This document shows positions 12,022 through 22,554 of a stretch of 64,000 nt of DNA, piece by piece; within the stretch, counting starts at the first letter, position 1; each line of letters begins with the position of its first letter. The stretch is taken from the NCBI RefSeq assembly GCF_000247695.1, contig NW_004624732.1, positions 16,350,741-16,414,740 of the forward strand. Direction: 5' to 3'. The notes beneath the pieces were generated by a model. The model made no database searches. It was given only the letters and a program-made list of their open reading frames with translations, and was not told where the DNA came from. This stretch comes from Heterocephalus glaber (taxonomy: Eukaryota > Chordata > Mammalia > Rodentia > Bathyergidae). A program made the translations under genes and the position numbers.

Positions 12022-12875
12022 TGATATGGTTTGGATGTTTTGAGTGTATGCCCCAAATATTCACATGTTGGACATTTAGTTCCCAGCATGGTCGTATTGA
12101 AGTAAAGAAGCCCTTAACAGGTAGGGTGGTATTATGGCTTGTGTTTAGATGTCCTCCCAAAGCCTCATGCTTTCCCAGAGATACTTAAATCTAGATCCTG
12201 TGATTGACTCATGGTGGGGTTTAGGCTCAAGGGCACTAAGATTAAGGGTATGCATGCTATCTACCCTAAGTAGTCTGAAAAAGATAAAAAGAGACAGAAA
12301 GATGTGGTGAAGCTCTCTCTTGTTGCTTTCATTGTCTTCCTCTTCCATGGACTGCAGCTCCCTTGTTGCCTTTTCTACCTTGTGTGCACCATGCTGTTTC
12401 TCTTCTGTGAGGTTTATCATCCCTGCCTTGGAGCCAGCTAACTATGGACTGAAACCTCTATGAATTGTGACCTAAATAAACCCCCTCTCCTCTAACTTTG
12501 GGTGTTGGGTGTTTTGTCTCAGCAATGAGAGAAAAGTAACTAACACAGGTGGAAAATAATTGAGTCTTGCATGGATTTAAGCTGTCTCCTGAAGTGGATC
12601 ACCTCTTACAAGAATGGGATTTATAAAAGAATAAGCCTGGCCTCTCCATGGTCTCTTGCTTCTTTGCTGGTACACAGAGAACTTCTAAACATGGTCAGTT
12701 CTCTTTCTTCTCTGCCATGTTGAGATGTAGCCTTGGATGTCAAATGCTGGCATTGGCATTGCACTGTTTGGGTCTTCCAGCCATCAGAATTGTGAACCTC
12801 AAATAAACTTATCTTCTTTATAAGGTACCCAACCTCACGTTATTCTGTTACAGCAACACTGAACAGACTAAGATA
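12022..12875 (+). mobile_element. MaLR (MST/MLT1-like) solo LTR, split by a younger LTR
   Basis: The LTR begins TGATATGGTTTGGATGTTT and ends near GAACAGACTAAGATA, with an AATAAA polyadenylation signal at about 12802 (CTCAAATAAACTTATC). Removing the inner element leaves about 431 bp, normal for a MaLR LTR. Flanking 5-mers TTTCT (12017-12021) and TTCCT (12876-12880) match at 4 of 5 positions, as expected for an old 5-bp duplication. Interrupted at 12130-12547. Confidence 0.8.
12130..12547 (+). mobile_element. MaLR solo LTR nested in an older LTR, perfect TSD
   Basis: The element starts TATTATGGCTTGTGTTTAG (canonical TG mutated to TA) and ends AGTAACTAACACA. It is 418 bp with an AATAAA signal near 12475. 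A perfect 5-bp duplication, GGTGG, sits at 12125-12129 and 12548-12552. The same family recurs at 26269-26630, in the LTRs of the 45.8-48.1 kb element, and probably at 52114. It inserted after the outer LTR, so the relative age is fixed by the nesting. Confidence 0.88.
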
Positions 12876-12879
12876 TTCC

Positions 12880-13640
12880 TCAGTCCTAAATTCTTCCAAG
12901 TGATACTGCTAATAGAAGAGAACCAGCATAATTGTGGCACTGCTTTGTATTCAGATATGATGTTTGCTCCAAGGACATATTGGACAATAGATGGATAAGT
13001 GGTGAGGGAACATTTAGAGGTCCTTGTCCACACCTATGTCTGGGAACCTGTGTGGCGCTGTATTTCACTCCCCTTACTGCTCCCCATGGCTAGACAGGGT
13101 CAAAGGCCTGTGTCACTGAGGCCACTGTAAAGGACTTAGCCGGAAGATTACAGTCAGGGTGCGCAGAGACTGCTTGCTGGTGCTTTTGAAGTTTAGTGCC
13201 TTTGCATCTCATTCTTCTGGCAACCCTCTGAGCTCCTGTCCTGCTTGCTTTTCACCTGGTAGCATCTTGGGTGAGATAACTCAAGATGTCTGAAGTCTGG
13301 CTATCTTGCCACAGCCACTTGACCACAAGAAACATTCACATTCCTGTTCCCCTGAAAGGCAAGGTACAGCTTACCCAGCAACAGCCTGTCCCCTGTCCCA
13401 TTGCCCCTGGACACTCAACTGGCCCACCCACTTTCTGACTTCTCCAGCAAGAGAGGAGTGCCAGCCTCCTCTAAGGAACACACATCAGGAGCTGCCACCA
13501 TGTGGTCTGCACTTGAAGTTGATCTTAAAAATGTAAATTAATCCACAGGAAACCTAACCTTGCTCAGGCTCCTGAGAAGTCCCTGGTGTAACCACCAGGT
13601 GCCATTAAGCCCAGAGCAGGGCAGTGGTAGGAAAGCTGTG
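12880..13640. other. No recognisable gene or repeat
   Basis: Short overlapping open frames only. The region follows the nested LTR pair and leads into a MIR-like patch. I could not assign a family. Confidence 0.4.
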
Positions 13641-13765
13641 TGGCTGATCTTTCTCCACTTGCTCACTCTAATCCTCAGTTTCTCTCTCTGCAAAATGCAT
13701 GTGGAAATATCATCATCTTTCAGGTGGTGGGAGGGCATAGAGTAAATGTGTCAGGCTGGGTTCTC
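13640..13765 (+). repeat. MIR SINE relic
   Basis: CCTCAGTTTCTCTCTCTGCAAAATGCATGTGG followed by ATATCATC is the MIR 'CCTCAGTTTCCTCATCTGTAAAATGGGG' block in sense orientation. Diverged. Confidence 0.65.
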
Positions 13766-14404
13766 AGCGACTCAATAAATGGTCATTAGCCACCCCAGTT
13801 GTTCAATAAAGGAGTGTTACTAATGCAAGGCAAAGAAAATTCATGATCTACTTACACAATAGAAACTGGAAAAGGAACTCATTAGAGGCCCATCTTCTCA
13901 TGCAGATTGAGAACTTGTGAACACTGATACTTTGTTTTGTCTTTCCTGTATCTAGTACAATGCACACCTCTAAGAAGATGTTGGGAGGCGGTGCACGGTG
14001 AGTGAGGGAAGGCTTAGAACTTATCTACCTTTTGCCTGTCTCAGAGTCCTATCTGCAAGGCTCTGTATGCCACAAACCCACTTCACTTGATGTGGAAGGG
14101 GTGGTGCACTTGGTGGACTGTGGAATCTAATCCGTGTTTATAAAGATCACTTTAAGGTAACCCTTCAAAAGCTGTGTCTGGTCACACTCATGATATATTG
14201 CAAATATCCTGACTCTGTTCAAAGTCTGACTGGCAGACATGGACATTTTATGTGATCTGATGTAAGATTCCCAGGGCTAAGAAGGAACTCAGCCTCAAGA
14301 TATAAGTGTTTTAGGGCTGCCTTTCTGGAGACCAATAGACTGGAGGATAAGCTGGTACAAACATTCTTGATGCCAATCCAAAAACAAACATCAAAGCCTT
14401 TCAT

Positions 14405-14845
14405 ATGCCCTTTGTTTTTGAAGTAGTGATTCCACTTCTAGAAACCTACACTTAGAAAGAAATCATAGAGGTTCTTGTACATAGATGTGCCTGCAGTGTC
14501 ATTTATAATAAAGACCCTTTAAGTGACCTAAACACCCAGGAGGGGGAGTTGTTCAATAAAACCATGGTTAAAATATTTAAAGGTGTGGAAGGCTGGTATA
14601 CAGTTGATTAAAAAGTAAAACAGGGCATAAAGTCCTTCTCACAGATTATTTCAAATGTGAAATGCATAATGTACACACTTGAGAAAGATTTTTAGAAAAC
14701 CTAAGTGCCAGCGGTGGTTACCCATGAGAGATAGAATAATAGATGCCTTTTATTGTTTTATTTATACTTTTTGGGTTTTAGATATTTGCTACATTCATTA
14801 CTTATATAATAAAATATACATTTTCTTAAAGAAGAAGACATGGAC
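14405..14845 (+). mobile_element. Old L1 (L1M-type) 3' end, sense
   Basis: The order of blocks follows a mammalian-wide L1 3' end: GATTCCACTTCTAGAAACCTACACTTAG, TTGTACATAGATGTGCCTGCAGTG, CATTTATAATAAAG, GTTGTTCAATAAAACCATGG, then GGTGGTTACCCATGAGAGATAG and a T/A-rich end. It has no ORF2 reading frame left. The open frame at 14679-15008 lies mostly in this non-coding tail. Confidence 0.7.
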
Positions 14846-15039
14846 TTTGTGTAGTGAAATATTAGAAACTGAAAATTTTTCCATAAAGTACAATTACATT
14901 TTTAATGTTTTATTCTATGTGGGCTTTGCATTTTTAATGTATCATCTGAAACTGAATTCCAGAGAAGGCAAAAATAGCCTTTTAGTTTGTCTTCCGAAAG
15001 GACGATAATGATTAAGGACAAGTTTTACTTAGTGAAGAT

Positions 15040-15355
15040 CAGATTGCTGTCACTTACTCACTCAGAGCAGCCACAGCACAGAGCCATAATTGGACAGCTT
15101 GTAAACAACTGGCATTTATTGCTCACAGTTGTGGAGGCTGGAAGTCCAAGACCAGTGTTGGGATCTGATGAGGGCCCTCCTCTGGTTGCACAAGGCCAAC
15201 TTCCCCTTGTATCCTCAGATGGTGGAAAAAGAGCAGGAAAGCTCCCTGTGGCCCCTTTTGTATGGCATTTAATTATCTCCCAAACCCTCTAGTATCATCA
15301 CATTGAGCGGGTATGATTCCAACATATTGACTTTGAGGCAACACATACTTACAAT
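15040..15355 (-). mobile_element. MLT1-like MaLR LTR, antisense
   Basis: CATTTATTGCTCACAGTTGTGGAGGCTGGAAGTCCAAGACCAGTG is the antisense MLT1/MST signature (TTTATTTCTCACAGTTCTGGAGGCTGGAAGTCCAAGATCAAG). It continues through ATCTGATGAGGGCCCTCCTC and ends near a CAACATATTGACTTTGAGG block. The 101-codon plus-strand frame over it is a shadow of the LTR. Confidence 0.82.
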
Positions 15356-15829
15356 CCATGGAACTTACTTTAGATAAACTTAAAGGTGAATTATTGAAAA
15401 TACAAAATATGGATTGAATATGCTGTATAACTTTTGTTGTTACAGCACATGTTGGTCACCAAAGCCTACTAGCACTGCTATTTGGAATAATAGAATAATG
15501 TGAGAAAATATACCAAAGATATCAATATTCTTATCTTGGGTTACCTTCCCAGGATAACTAAAAATTTGTGTGTCCATGTGTTGGTTGATTTTCATGACCT
15601 TTCTTGGAAAAATTAAGAACTACTTGATCATGTCTCCATGTTAAGAAACCATTGTAGTCATCAGTGTTTTGCTGTAGTATTTGTCCACTGGATACCTGCA
15701 GACCAGCATGCAGAGCCCCTTCTAATGGACACACATCAAAAAGTGCAGATCTACAGAAAAGAGGAAGAGACTGGGAGAGAAGAGGATGCAGGAAAGAGTT
15801 TTATAAACCTATTCAGCAAGTTTAGATGA

Positions 15830-15960
15830 GCCAGGCACAGTGACACACACCTGTAACCCCAGCACTCTGGAAGCTCAGGCAGGAGGATCCCAAGTTCAAG
15901 CCTAGCCTGGGCAACTTAGTCGAGTAGAGAGAACTTGTCTCAAAGTAAAAAAATGAAAGG
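15830..15960 (+). mobile_element. B1 + truncated ID fused SINE
   Basis: The 7SL-like part reads GCCAGGCACAGTGACACACACCTGTAACCCCAGCAC, AGGCAGGAGGATCCCAAGTTCAAGCCTAGCCTGGGCAACTTAG and TGTCTCAAAGTAAAAAAATGAAA. It is followed by GGACTGGAGATGCAG, the start of an ID unit. This B1-then-ID arrangement is the dimeric SINE type of several non-muroid rodents. The ID half is cut short. Confidence 0.78.
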
Positions 15961-15964
15961 ACTG

Positions 15965-16840
15965 GAGATGCAGATGTATCCCTTCTGGTCATGCACCCTA
16001 AGACACACCTCTTCTAACCTGGCCCCACCTCCTAAAAGCAAGCCTGCTGTAATGCCCTGATAATGCAACCACCTTTCAAAAGCCCTTCCTGTGAGGGAGT
16101 GAAGTTTGGGGAATGTCTCCATACAACCATAAGAACTCTCCGAAAGTAAGTAAACAATATTAGGTTCTCTGCTGGTCAGAACTGGTTTAAAGGAGCCTCA
16201 CAGCAGTCACAACAATGCCCATCAGAGCAATGGGCAGAGAGAAAGGAGCTGAGTGACTCCAAGGAGAAGAGATTGGCATGGGAGAGGGTGGATGCCCCAT
16301 CCTGATTGACCTCCAAGACCTTTGCTGGGACTGAACGTATGGTATGAGGATTGGCCAGCCTGCCCTACCTTGTCCACTCCTCCAGGTGCCTGAGCCGTAA
16401 GATCCAAGTTTTTAGTGGGAGCCCATGAGTCATTTCTTGTCTTCTGCACAGCTGGTTTATGAATCAGCTTTCTTGGATTTGTGAAAATATTTCACATTCC
16501 TTTCTGTGCTTTCCTGCTTTGACATGGATTAGGTAAAATCACATAAAGAATGAGACCCTGTGCCCACACCCAACCTTCATATCAGAGATCCCAGGACTCT
16601 GGCAGCTGGGTCTCCACCCTCCAGCCAAGGAAGAGAATGGAGTTTTCTAGATGACTCAGCCAGCTCAAGAGAGAAGAGCTGAGAATACTGACAGCAGGGT
16701 CTCTGCAAGGAGGTGAAGGGACATGCCACTTCTCCAGGAGCCTTGCCAATGAGGAGCCTCAGGCATCCTGCACCACCTTCCAGCAGCCTCTCCACACCTC
16801 ACTGAAATAGTCAGAAAACCAGGCATCACCAGAGGCCTGA
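15965..16840. other. No gene seen; unassigned, possibly LTR-derived at the left
   Basis: Bases 15985-16120 (acacacctcttctaacctggccccacctcc...) look LTR-like in antisense but I cannot delimit them. The rest carries small overlapping open frames without motifs. Confidence 0.35.
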
Positions 16841-16849
16841 GGAATGCTG

Positions 16850-17565
16850 TTAACATAGAACTAAAGACTGAAACTAAAAAAGATATTTTTTAAATGTCAA
16901 AGGAAATAGAGACCATGCCAGGAAACACTGCCACCAAACTGTCATAAATACCCTCAGAGGTATAACAGAAGATACTGTCTGAGGGAAAATTGTGGATGGT
17001 ATGAAAATAGAATATGCAAATAAGAAAAAGTGCTCTTAAAAGCTAAAAATGAGGTAACAGAAATAAAAATACAATAGAAGGACTGGTAGATAAAGTGCAG
17101 GAAATCTCTGAGAAGGAAAGCAAAAAACAGAATGGCAAAAATAGCTATGAAACTTAGAGAACTCACCCAAAGCATCCAGCATGCTAAAGTAAAAACTTCA
17201 AGGAAAAAAAAATAAGGAAAAATGTGGAGAAATAAATTATCAATTAAAAAAATTCCCCTGAAGGAGACAAACGTTCAGCTTGGGAAACCCTCATGAAGTG
17301 GCCACCTCAGTGATAAAATGTATCACCAAGACACAGTATTGTGAAACTCTAGAACACGAAGAACGAAGGAAGGTCTCATAAAATTGCAGACAGAAGAACA
17401 ACACTAAATATAAAGAATCTAGGAGTAGAATATCTTTTGGGTTTTCAAGATAGAAAGAAGAGTGCCTAGAAGAAAGACAATAAATGGATACCTTTCAAGT
17501 TCTGAAGGTGTTCTGCACACAGTAAGCTAAAACCCAAATGTGAGGTGTAGAACACATAAATTTTC
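16850..17565 (+). mobile_element. HAL1-like LINE relic, sense
   Basis: The A-rich, coding-like strand contains GAAATCTCTGAGAAGGAAAGC, CACAGTATTGTGAAACTCTAGAACACGAAGAACG, GGTCTCATAAAATTGCAGACAG and AGAAAGACAATAAATGG..TTTCAAGTTCTGAAGG, in the order seen in HAL1/L1M ORF1-type elements (CATAGTGAAACTTCTGAACACCAAAGAC ... TTCAAAGTACTGAAAG). ORF1 is destroyed by many stops. The same family lies antisense at 41.36-42.35 kb. Confidence 0.65.
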
Positions 17566-17600
17566 CTAAGAATGTAATCTCAAAAACTGATCCCTCATGT

Positions 17601-17602
<2 letters not shown>

Positions 17603-17659
<57 letters not shown>
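17603..17659 (+). repeat. (TC)n microsatellite
   Basis: About 57 bp of uninterrupted TC dinucleotides. Pure repeats of this length are usually polymorphic. Confidence 0.97.
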
Positions 17660-17661
<2 letters not shown>

Positions 17662-17664
17662 GAG

Positions 17665-19130
17665 AGATACTAAAGCCAAAGAAGTACAGTTGACTCCAGA
17701 AATTCCCAGATTCCTACAGCATTCTTATGAAAAACCACAAATTTCAGATATGGTCAGAAAAATGCCTATTTTTATAGTTTAAACCCTACATATGCTATGT
17801 TCCACCTCCTGTTATGTAATTTAATTTAATAAAATACTGTATTAATAAAGTCTTAGAAGATGTAGGGTGTTTGGGGACATCTTAAGGATTTCAGAGCTTT
17901 AAGAATAAAATGGAGAACACTTGAGATAGCTACATACAGTATACAGTAACCTGTTATGATAGGAGAATGCTGGTGCATCCGGGAGATGGTTACAGGGCAG
18001 CAGCCAATCAACAGCAAGGAGAACTGAATAATCCTCTCGGATTGGCTGCTTTCAAAAGAAAAAGCAGCCACAGAAAAAAACAACTGGAAAGGATATTTGC
18101 AGTTTCTCCAATTATTCAAGTTCTAAGGAAAAATCTGTGAATGACTGAAGCCTCAAACTCTGAACCGAGACTTTGAGGGGGGTATACTGTAATCCTAGAG
18201 ACAAGAAGACAGGGATGAAGGGATGAGTAGGGCACACAGTGCAGGGGAGGTCCCTGAGTGGCTTCAGAACTGTCACAGAAACCATTTCCAGGACCTGGTT
18301 CAGTGGGCAGTGCAGATGAAGCAGGTCTGAGGAACAGTTTTTTCACGAGTATAAGATCAATATATAACTGGTTTATCTGAGCATTTTCCAACAGTTTGGA
18401 GCCAAATTTGTGATAAATTCATTAAAAATGGGTACAGAGAGAAACTGAGAAATAGAAGAAAAGGAGTGAAGGGTGGAGAGGAGTCATAGTGCACACTCCT
18501 TGGTTTGGTCAGTGATGGTATCTGCGTGATTCCAATCACACACTCATAGGTGGAGGAGATGGGAGGTGTGTGCAGCGCAGACACTGGAGGAGAGAAAGCT
18601 TCATTTAATACAGAGAAGGTCAAGGGCTCGGGACCTAAAACCGAAGCATCAAGAGACAACATCACAGGCATTTTATTTAGAGAGAGAAGTAAATACAAAA
18701 ATCAAAATAGAAAAAGGAAAGAGCTACAGCTAAAATCAGTTGCCTCCATCAAAAGGGAAATTGGGGAAGTTATGCGGGATATGTGTCTAATCTTTTCTGA
18801 ATAAATACTGTGGAACAATTTGACTTTTAAATTTCCTGTGATAAAGTTTTTTAAAGGTGATATTTTATTTACCAAATTCAACAAAATTTAATTTTGTTAA
18901 ATGCTCCTCCATTTCTCAATCATAAGGGAAAACTTGCTTGGAGCAAGCCTTTCTCTATTTCCCTTCTATGCCGGAGGACAAAAGGCATGAAACCAGCCCT
19001 ATGAGGAAGCTGTGTATTATTCCAACCACAGATCTCCTCATTCTTTCATTTTACATCCATTGTGTGGCACCCCTGTACCAGACATTGGACAGACTCAAGA
19101 GATCCAGACCCATAAACAGATGTACACAGG
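17665..19130. other. No recognisable gene or repeat
   Basis: AT-rich sequence with short open frames (for example 113 codons on the minus strand at 18357-18698). These have no recognisable domain and overlap others on the opposite strand. Confidence 0.4.
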
Positions 19131-19133
19131 GAG

Positions 19134-19318
19134 GTAGATAGGTGGGTGATAGATGATTACTAGGCAAGTGATAGATAGCTGGATAAATAGATATATAGAC
19201 AGAAAATATGTAGCTAAAAAAGACTGATATAAGAGAGATAAGTGAAATAAGTGATAGATAAACAAGATGATAAATATATTGTAAAAGATAGATAAATGAT
19301 AGGTAGATGATAGATCCT
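19134..19318. repeat. Degenerate (GATA)n tract
   Basis: Repeated GATA/GATAGATA-like units (GGTAGATAGGTGGGTGATAGATG, GTGATAGATAGCTGGATAAATAGATATATAG, GATAGATAAATGATAGGTAGATGATAGATCC) spread over about 185 bp with many interruptions. It is an aged tetranucleotide microsatellite. Confidence 0.85.
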
Positions 19319-19482
19319 TGCGTGATAAGTTGAAGTAGATGATATCTGTGACCTCTATTCCTGTGATTTTACCAATTCTACTGAGCTCTACAGATTCCAA
19401 CTGCAATATCTGTGTTTCTGTGCCTAGCAGCTTTTTCCAAAATTTTATAAGATAATTTTGTGCACAGAGAGAAGGAATACAC

Positions 19483-19527
19483 ACACATACACACACACAC
19501 AAACACACACACATGCACACACACACA
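19483..19527 (+). repeat. Interrupted (CA)n microsatellite
   Basis: CA dinucleotides interrupted by TA, AA and TG variants. The 152-codon minus-strand frame 19095-19553 reads through this and the GATA tract, giving a Cys/Val-rich run and isoleucine/tyrosine-rich sequence. That is low-complexity translation, not a gene. Confidence 0.92.
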
Positions 19528-19529
19528 GC

Positions 19530-21190
19530 CTTCAACCAATGAATGTCAAGCATTGATGCACAGATAACCCAGCTCCCTCACTTCTTGGGTGGGAAAACTT
19601 AGAATGTATTACAGCGGTCACCGTCACTGTACAGGATTAAGTTTCAGTTGACCATTGTTGCTTGACTTAGCAATACATCTTTATTGGTTGTCTTTCCTTC
19701 CTGGAGCCCCAAATTTCCCAAATAAACTACTTGTTTTCAAATCCTTGACCCAGAATCTGTCTGGAGAAAGCCACTGGGAAACATAAGGACAATAATAGAG
19801 AATAACTGGGTATTTGGAGAGCATAGAGGAGGACGTTTCCAGGCTGGGAGTGAAGAAAGTGGGTGTCACTTATCAGGAATCAAGGAGTGCTTACAGGTTG
19901 GTCCTCTGAGGGCTGTCTCAGGCCCTGTCAAGTGTAACTTACAGGTTCTGTTCTGTCTCTAGGCATTGCCTCAGCTATCATCTATGAACCAAAGGTTGCC
20001 AATCTATGACTTCATTACAGTGTTAACCATATGTTCCAAGAGATATCCAACAGCGCCACTCCAAGAAACCCCACTAGCACCTTGAATTACATATGCCAGG
20101 TGCTAGAAAGAAGTGGTTTTTGGAAACAAGTGAGGTGGATCTCACTTTTCTCCTAGCGCATAGCTTTCTTTTAAATCCAACACATTCCCACATCAGGATG
20201 ATTGCATGAATTGTTTCTTCTTAGAAAAGCCCTCATCCTGTGCCTGTAGGTCACTGAATGGCACAAATGAAGGGGACATTGTCAATTGCTCCAGTCTTGT
20301 AAAGGCTCAGTGATTCTTGCTCCATCAGTAGCTGCAAAAACCTCCTTCATAAAGGTTTAGCCCCACTGTTCAACATAAATTGGATCTCCTAATCTTTATA
20401 TTTTCTTCTCAAGGTAAACATCATCTGACATCATCAAACATCATGTTTATGTGAGGACGTGGCCATGTCTGTCCTGCTCACTATTCTGTAAAGAGTCCTT
20501 ACCCAGTGTCTACAGTACAGTAAAACTCAATCATCTGATTGGATAAATGGAATTAACCACAACCCAATTTCTCACATTTATTTTGTCTCTAGCATGCTCC
20601 AAATAGAGGATAGGGATGAATACAATGTAGTTCCTGTCCCCCAAGAAATGCATAATCTTGTGCCACATGAAAATTTCTGTTAGGTAAACATTAAAGGATT
20701 CAGAGACAGCAGAGGAAGGGACAGACAGAGAGCAGGGTGGGCAGAGAAGAAGAATCCGTGAATGACACAAACCAGCCTGCCTCAGGAGGCCTGGGAAGCC
20801 CATGTCACACTCAGCACATAAAAAAGCACTAAATAAAACTGAGTTTCAAAGATGCTATAGTATTAATGATGACATAAAGGTTTTATGGGCAACGTGGGCT
20901 GTGACCAAAATTTCGCTACAAGAAAATCAATAGAAACAGAATTATCATGGTGAGAGTGAACATCTCGTCACTTGCACTGAGGCAGAGCTGGCATTTACAG
21001 CTGCCAGAGAGTTCAAAGTGTGAGAAATCCTTGTTTTCTTTAGGGGATAATTTCGGGATCAAGAGTGGCAGAACCATAGTGCCATGAGGACCCTGTGGAT
21101 GCTTGGATATAAAATCGTTGGAGTTTATAGATCAAATCCCTCATTTCTATCTGGGTGATTTAAGTTCATTTCACAGGCTTTTTGTATTCT
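19530..21190. other. No recognisable gene or repeat
   Basis: Mixed unique-looking sequence. Open frames up to 90 codons on the minus strand (20531-20803) show no family features. Confidence 0.4.
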
Positions 21191-21192
21191 TT

Positions 21193-21285
21193 GTATGGGC
21201 TTTCTATGCCGCCCAGGCTTCCTGGGAACTCAGCCATCCAAGTACTAAACTTATAGTCATGATCACCACACCCAGCTGAAGATTT
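21193..21285 (-). mobile_element. B1 SINE fragment, antisense
   Basis: GCCGCCCAGGCTTCCTGGGAACTCAGCCATCC followed by AAGTACTAAACTTATAGTCATGATCACCACACCCAGCTGAAG matches antisense B1 (GCCCAGGCTGGCCTTGAACTC...GTGCTGGGATTACAGGCGTGTGCCACCACACCCGGC). Diverged. Confidence 0.75.
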
Positions 21286-21374
21286 TTGATGTGCTGTGGT
21301 GAAACCACAAGCTGACTCCAGTAAGAGCTAACATTCCATACAAGTCCAGGTGTAAAATGGTGTCACTTTTGCAT

Positions 21375-21670
21375 CATTAGCAAACCACCCTGAGACTCAG
21401 TGACTGAAAACAACCAACATTTGTCACTCATAATTCTGTGACCCGCTGGGAGGCTCTCACAGTCTGGGCTGGCTGGGCTGGAACCAGGCCCTATCAAGTG
21501 AGAGCATAGGCCTGATGTGACCTCATGCTTTCATTACCCACGGCCAGCCCCATCAAGTGGAAGTAACCAGGATCCTCAGGGCAGTGCAAATGAGCAAGAC
21601 CCAGGGTGCAGACACCTTTCTCAGCTCTGCTTGAAGTCCCCTTGCTATTGGTCTTTCAGCAAATTAAAGT
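21375..21670 (-). mobile_element. MLT1-like LTR relic, antisense
   Basis: CAAACCACCCTGAGACTCAGTGACTGAAAACAACCAACATTTG, ACTCATAATTCTGTGACCCGC and CTGGGCTGGCTGGGCTGGAACC follow the antisense order of MLT1-type LTRs (CAAAACTTAGTGGCTTAAAACAACAACCATTTATT, CATGATTCTGTGGGTCAG, TGGGCTGGGCTCAGC). Ends are approximate. Confidence 0.6.
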
Positions 21671-21704
21671 GTATGGCTTAGCCCAGAGTCACCAGAAGGA
21701 TTAC

Positions 21705-21768
21705 CAGGGCAGGGGCACAGCTTGGTGGTAGTGTGCCTAGCATGTGTGAGGCCCTGGGTTTCATCTTC
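21705..21768 (+). mobile_element. ID/B4-type SINE fragment
   Basis: GGGCAGGGGCACAGCTTGGTGGTAGTGTGCCTAGCATGTGTGAGGCCCTGGGTTTCATCTTCAGT keeps box A and box B order of the ID unit, with the usual GGTGGTA box A rather than the local GGTTCC variant. The tail runs straight into a GA microsatellite that probably grew from it. Confidence 0.75.
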
Positions 21769-21780
21769 AGTGAGAGAGAC

Positions 21781-21811
<31 letters not shown>

Positions 21812-21841
21812 CAGAGACAGAGACAGAGACAGAGAGAGAGA
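21769..21841 (+). repeat. (GA/GACA)n microsatellite
   Basis: GAGAGAGACAGAGAGAG repeats with regular GACA variants. It follows a SINE tail. The two >120-codon minus-strand frames across it (21664-22079) translate to Leu/Ser repeats and are not genes. Confidence 0.95.
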
Positions 21842-22469
21842 TCCATGTGAGTGAAGGGAAAGAAACGAATGTGGCCATTTTTGCAATTTCCCACAAGAAT
21901 AACTGAAGGACATGTACAGCAAGCATTGCTGCAGTTGGAGTCCACGTGTTTGAGCTCTGGAAACTTCTCATCCAAAATCCCTCTGTGCATGACCCACATC
22001 CAGAGCTGGATTTCATCACCCAGAACATGACCCACAGTGGGTGCTGACTAAAAGTAGCACAGCGTTCAGAACTCGCCACTGCCTTTTATTCCCATTTAGA
22101 TGCAGAACCCACCCAAAGGTAGGAGAAGGAGGAGGGACATGGCTGAGGTATGCTGGCCAGGTGCTTGCTAATATGGCAACTTCTGTGGGCCTCTCCAAGG
22201 GCCATCCCTGCAGAGTCCTAGTGTGGGGGAGCAGAGTGAAATTCTCACAGGAAGGACTGAGTTGCTTCTCTCAAACTCGCAATCACAGAATATAACCATC
22301 TCCTACACCCAGAGGAACAGTTTCCCACCTCCCAAATTTCCAGCTTTTTACTCTCAATATAATGGGCATAACCATGATCCTATTGTCAACCAACCATGTG
22401 GCTTCCTGGGCAGTTCATAGCATATGAAGCCATTCTCCTTGAGGAGTCCTCCTAAAGGTGCTTCTGGGT

Positions 22470-22554
22470 GAGCCGAGGATTTAGCTCAGTGGTTCCTCTG
22501 CCTGCCTTGCGAGCACAAGGACCAGAGTTCGATCCCCAGTACCAAAAAAAGCTT
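22470..22554 (+). mobile_element. ID SINE with TSD (GGTTCC variant)
   Basis: The unit reads GAGCCGAGGATTTAGCTCAGTGGTTCC, TGCCTGCCTTGCGAGCACAAGGACC, AGAGTTCGATCCCCAGTACC and an A tail. A perfect 9-bp duplication CTTCTGGGT lies at 22461-22469 and 22555-22563. Box B (GTTCGATCCCC) is intact, so this copy is young. The GGTTCC..CTGCC box-A region is shared with the copies at 3.8, 29.3, 41.2 and (in minus) 61.4 kb. Confidence 0.93.

Noticed and set aside
19095..19553. 152-codon open frame on the minus strand
   Set aside because: It reads through a CA microsatellite and a GATA tract, giving Cys/Val and Ile/Tyr/Leu low-complexity sequence.
21664..22079. Two long minus-strand frames (123 and 133 codons)
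   Set aside because: Both depend on the GA microsatellite, which translates to Ser/Leu repeats with few stops; they overlap in different frames.
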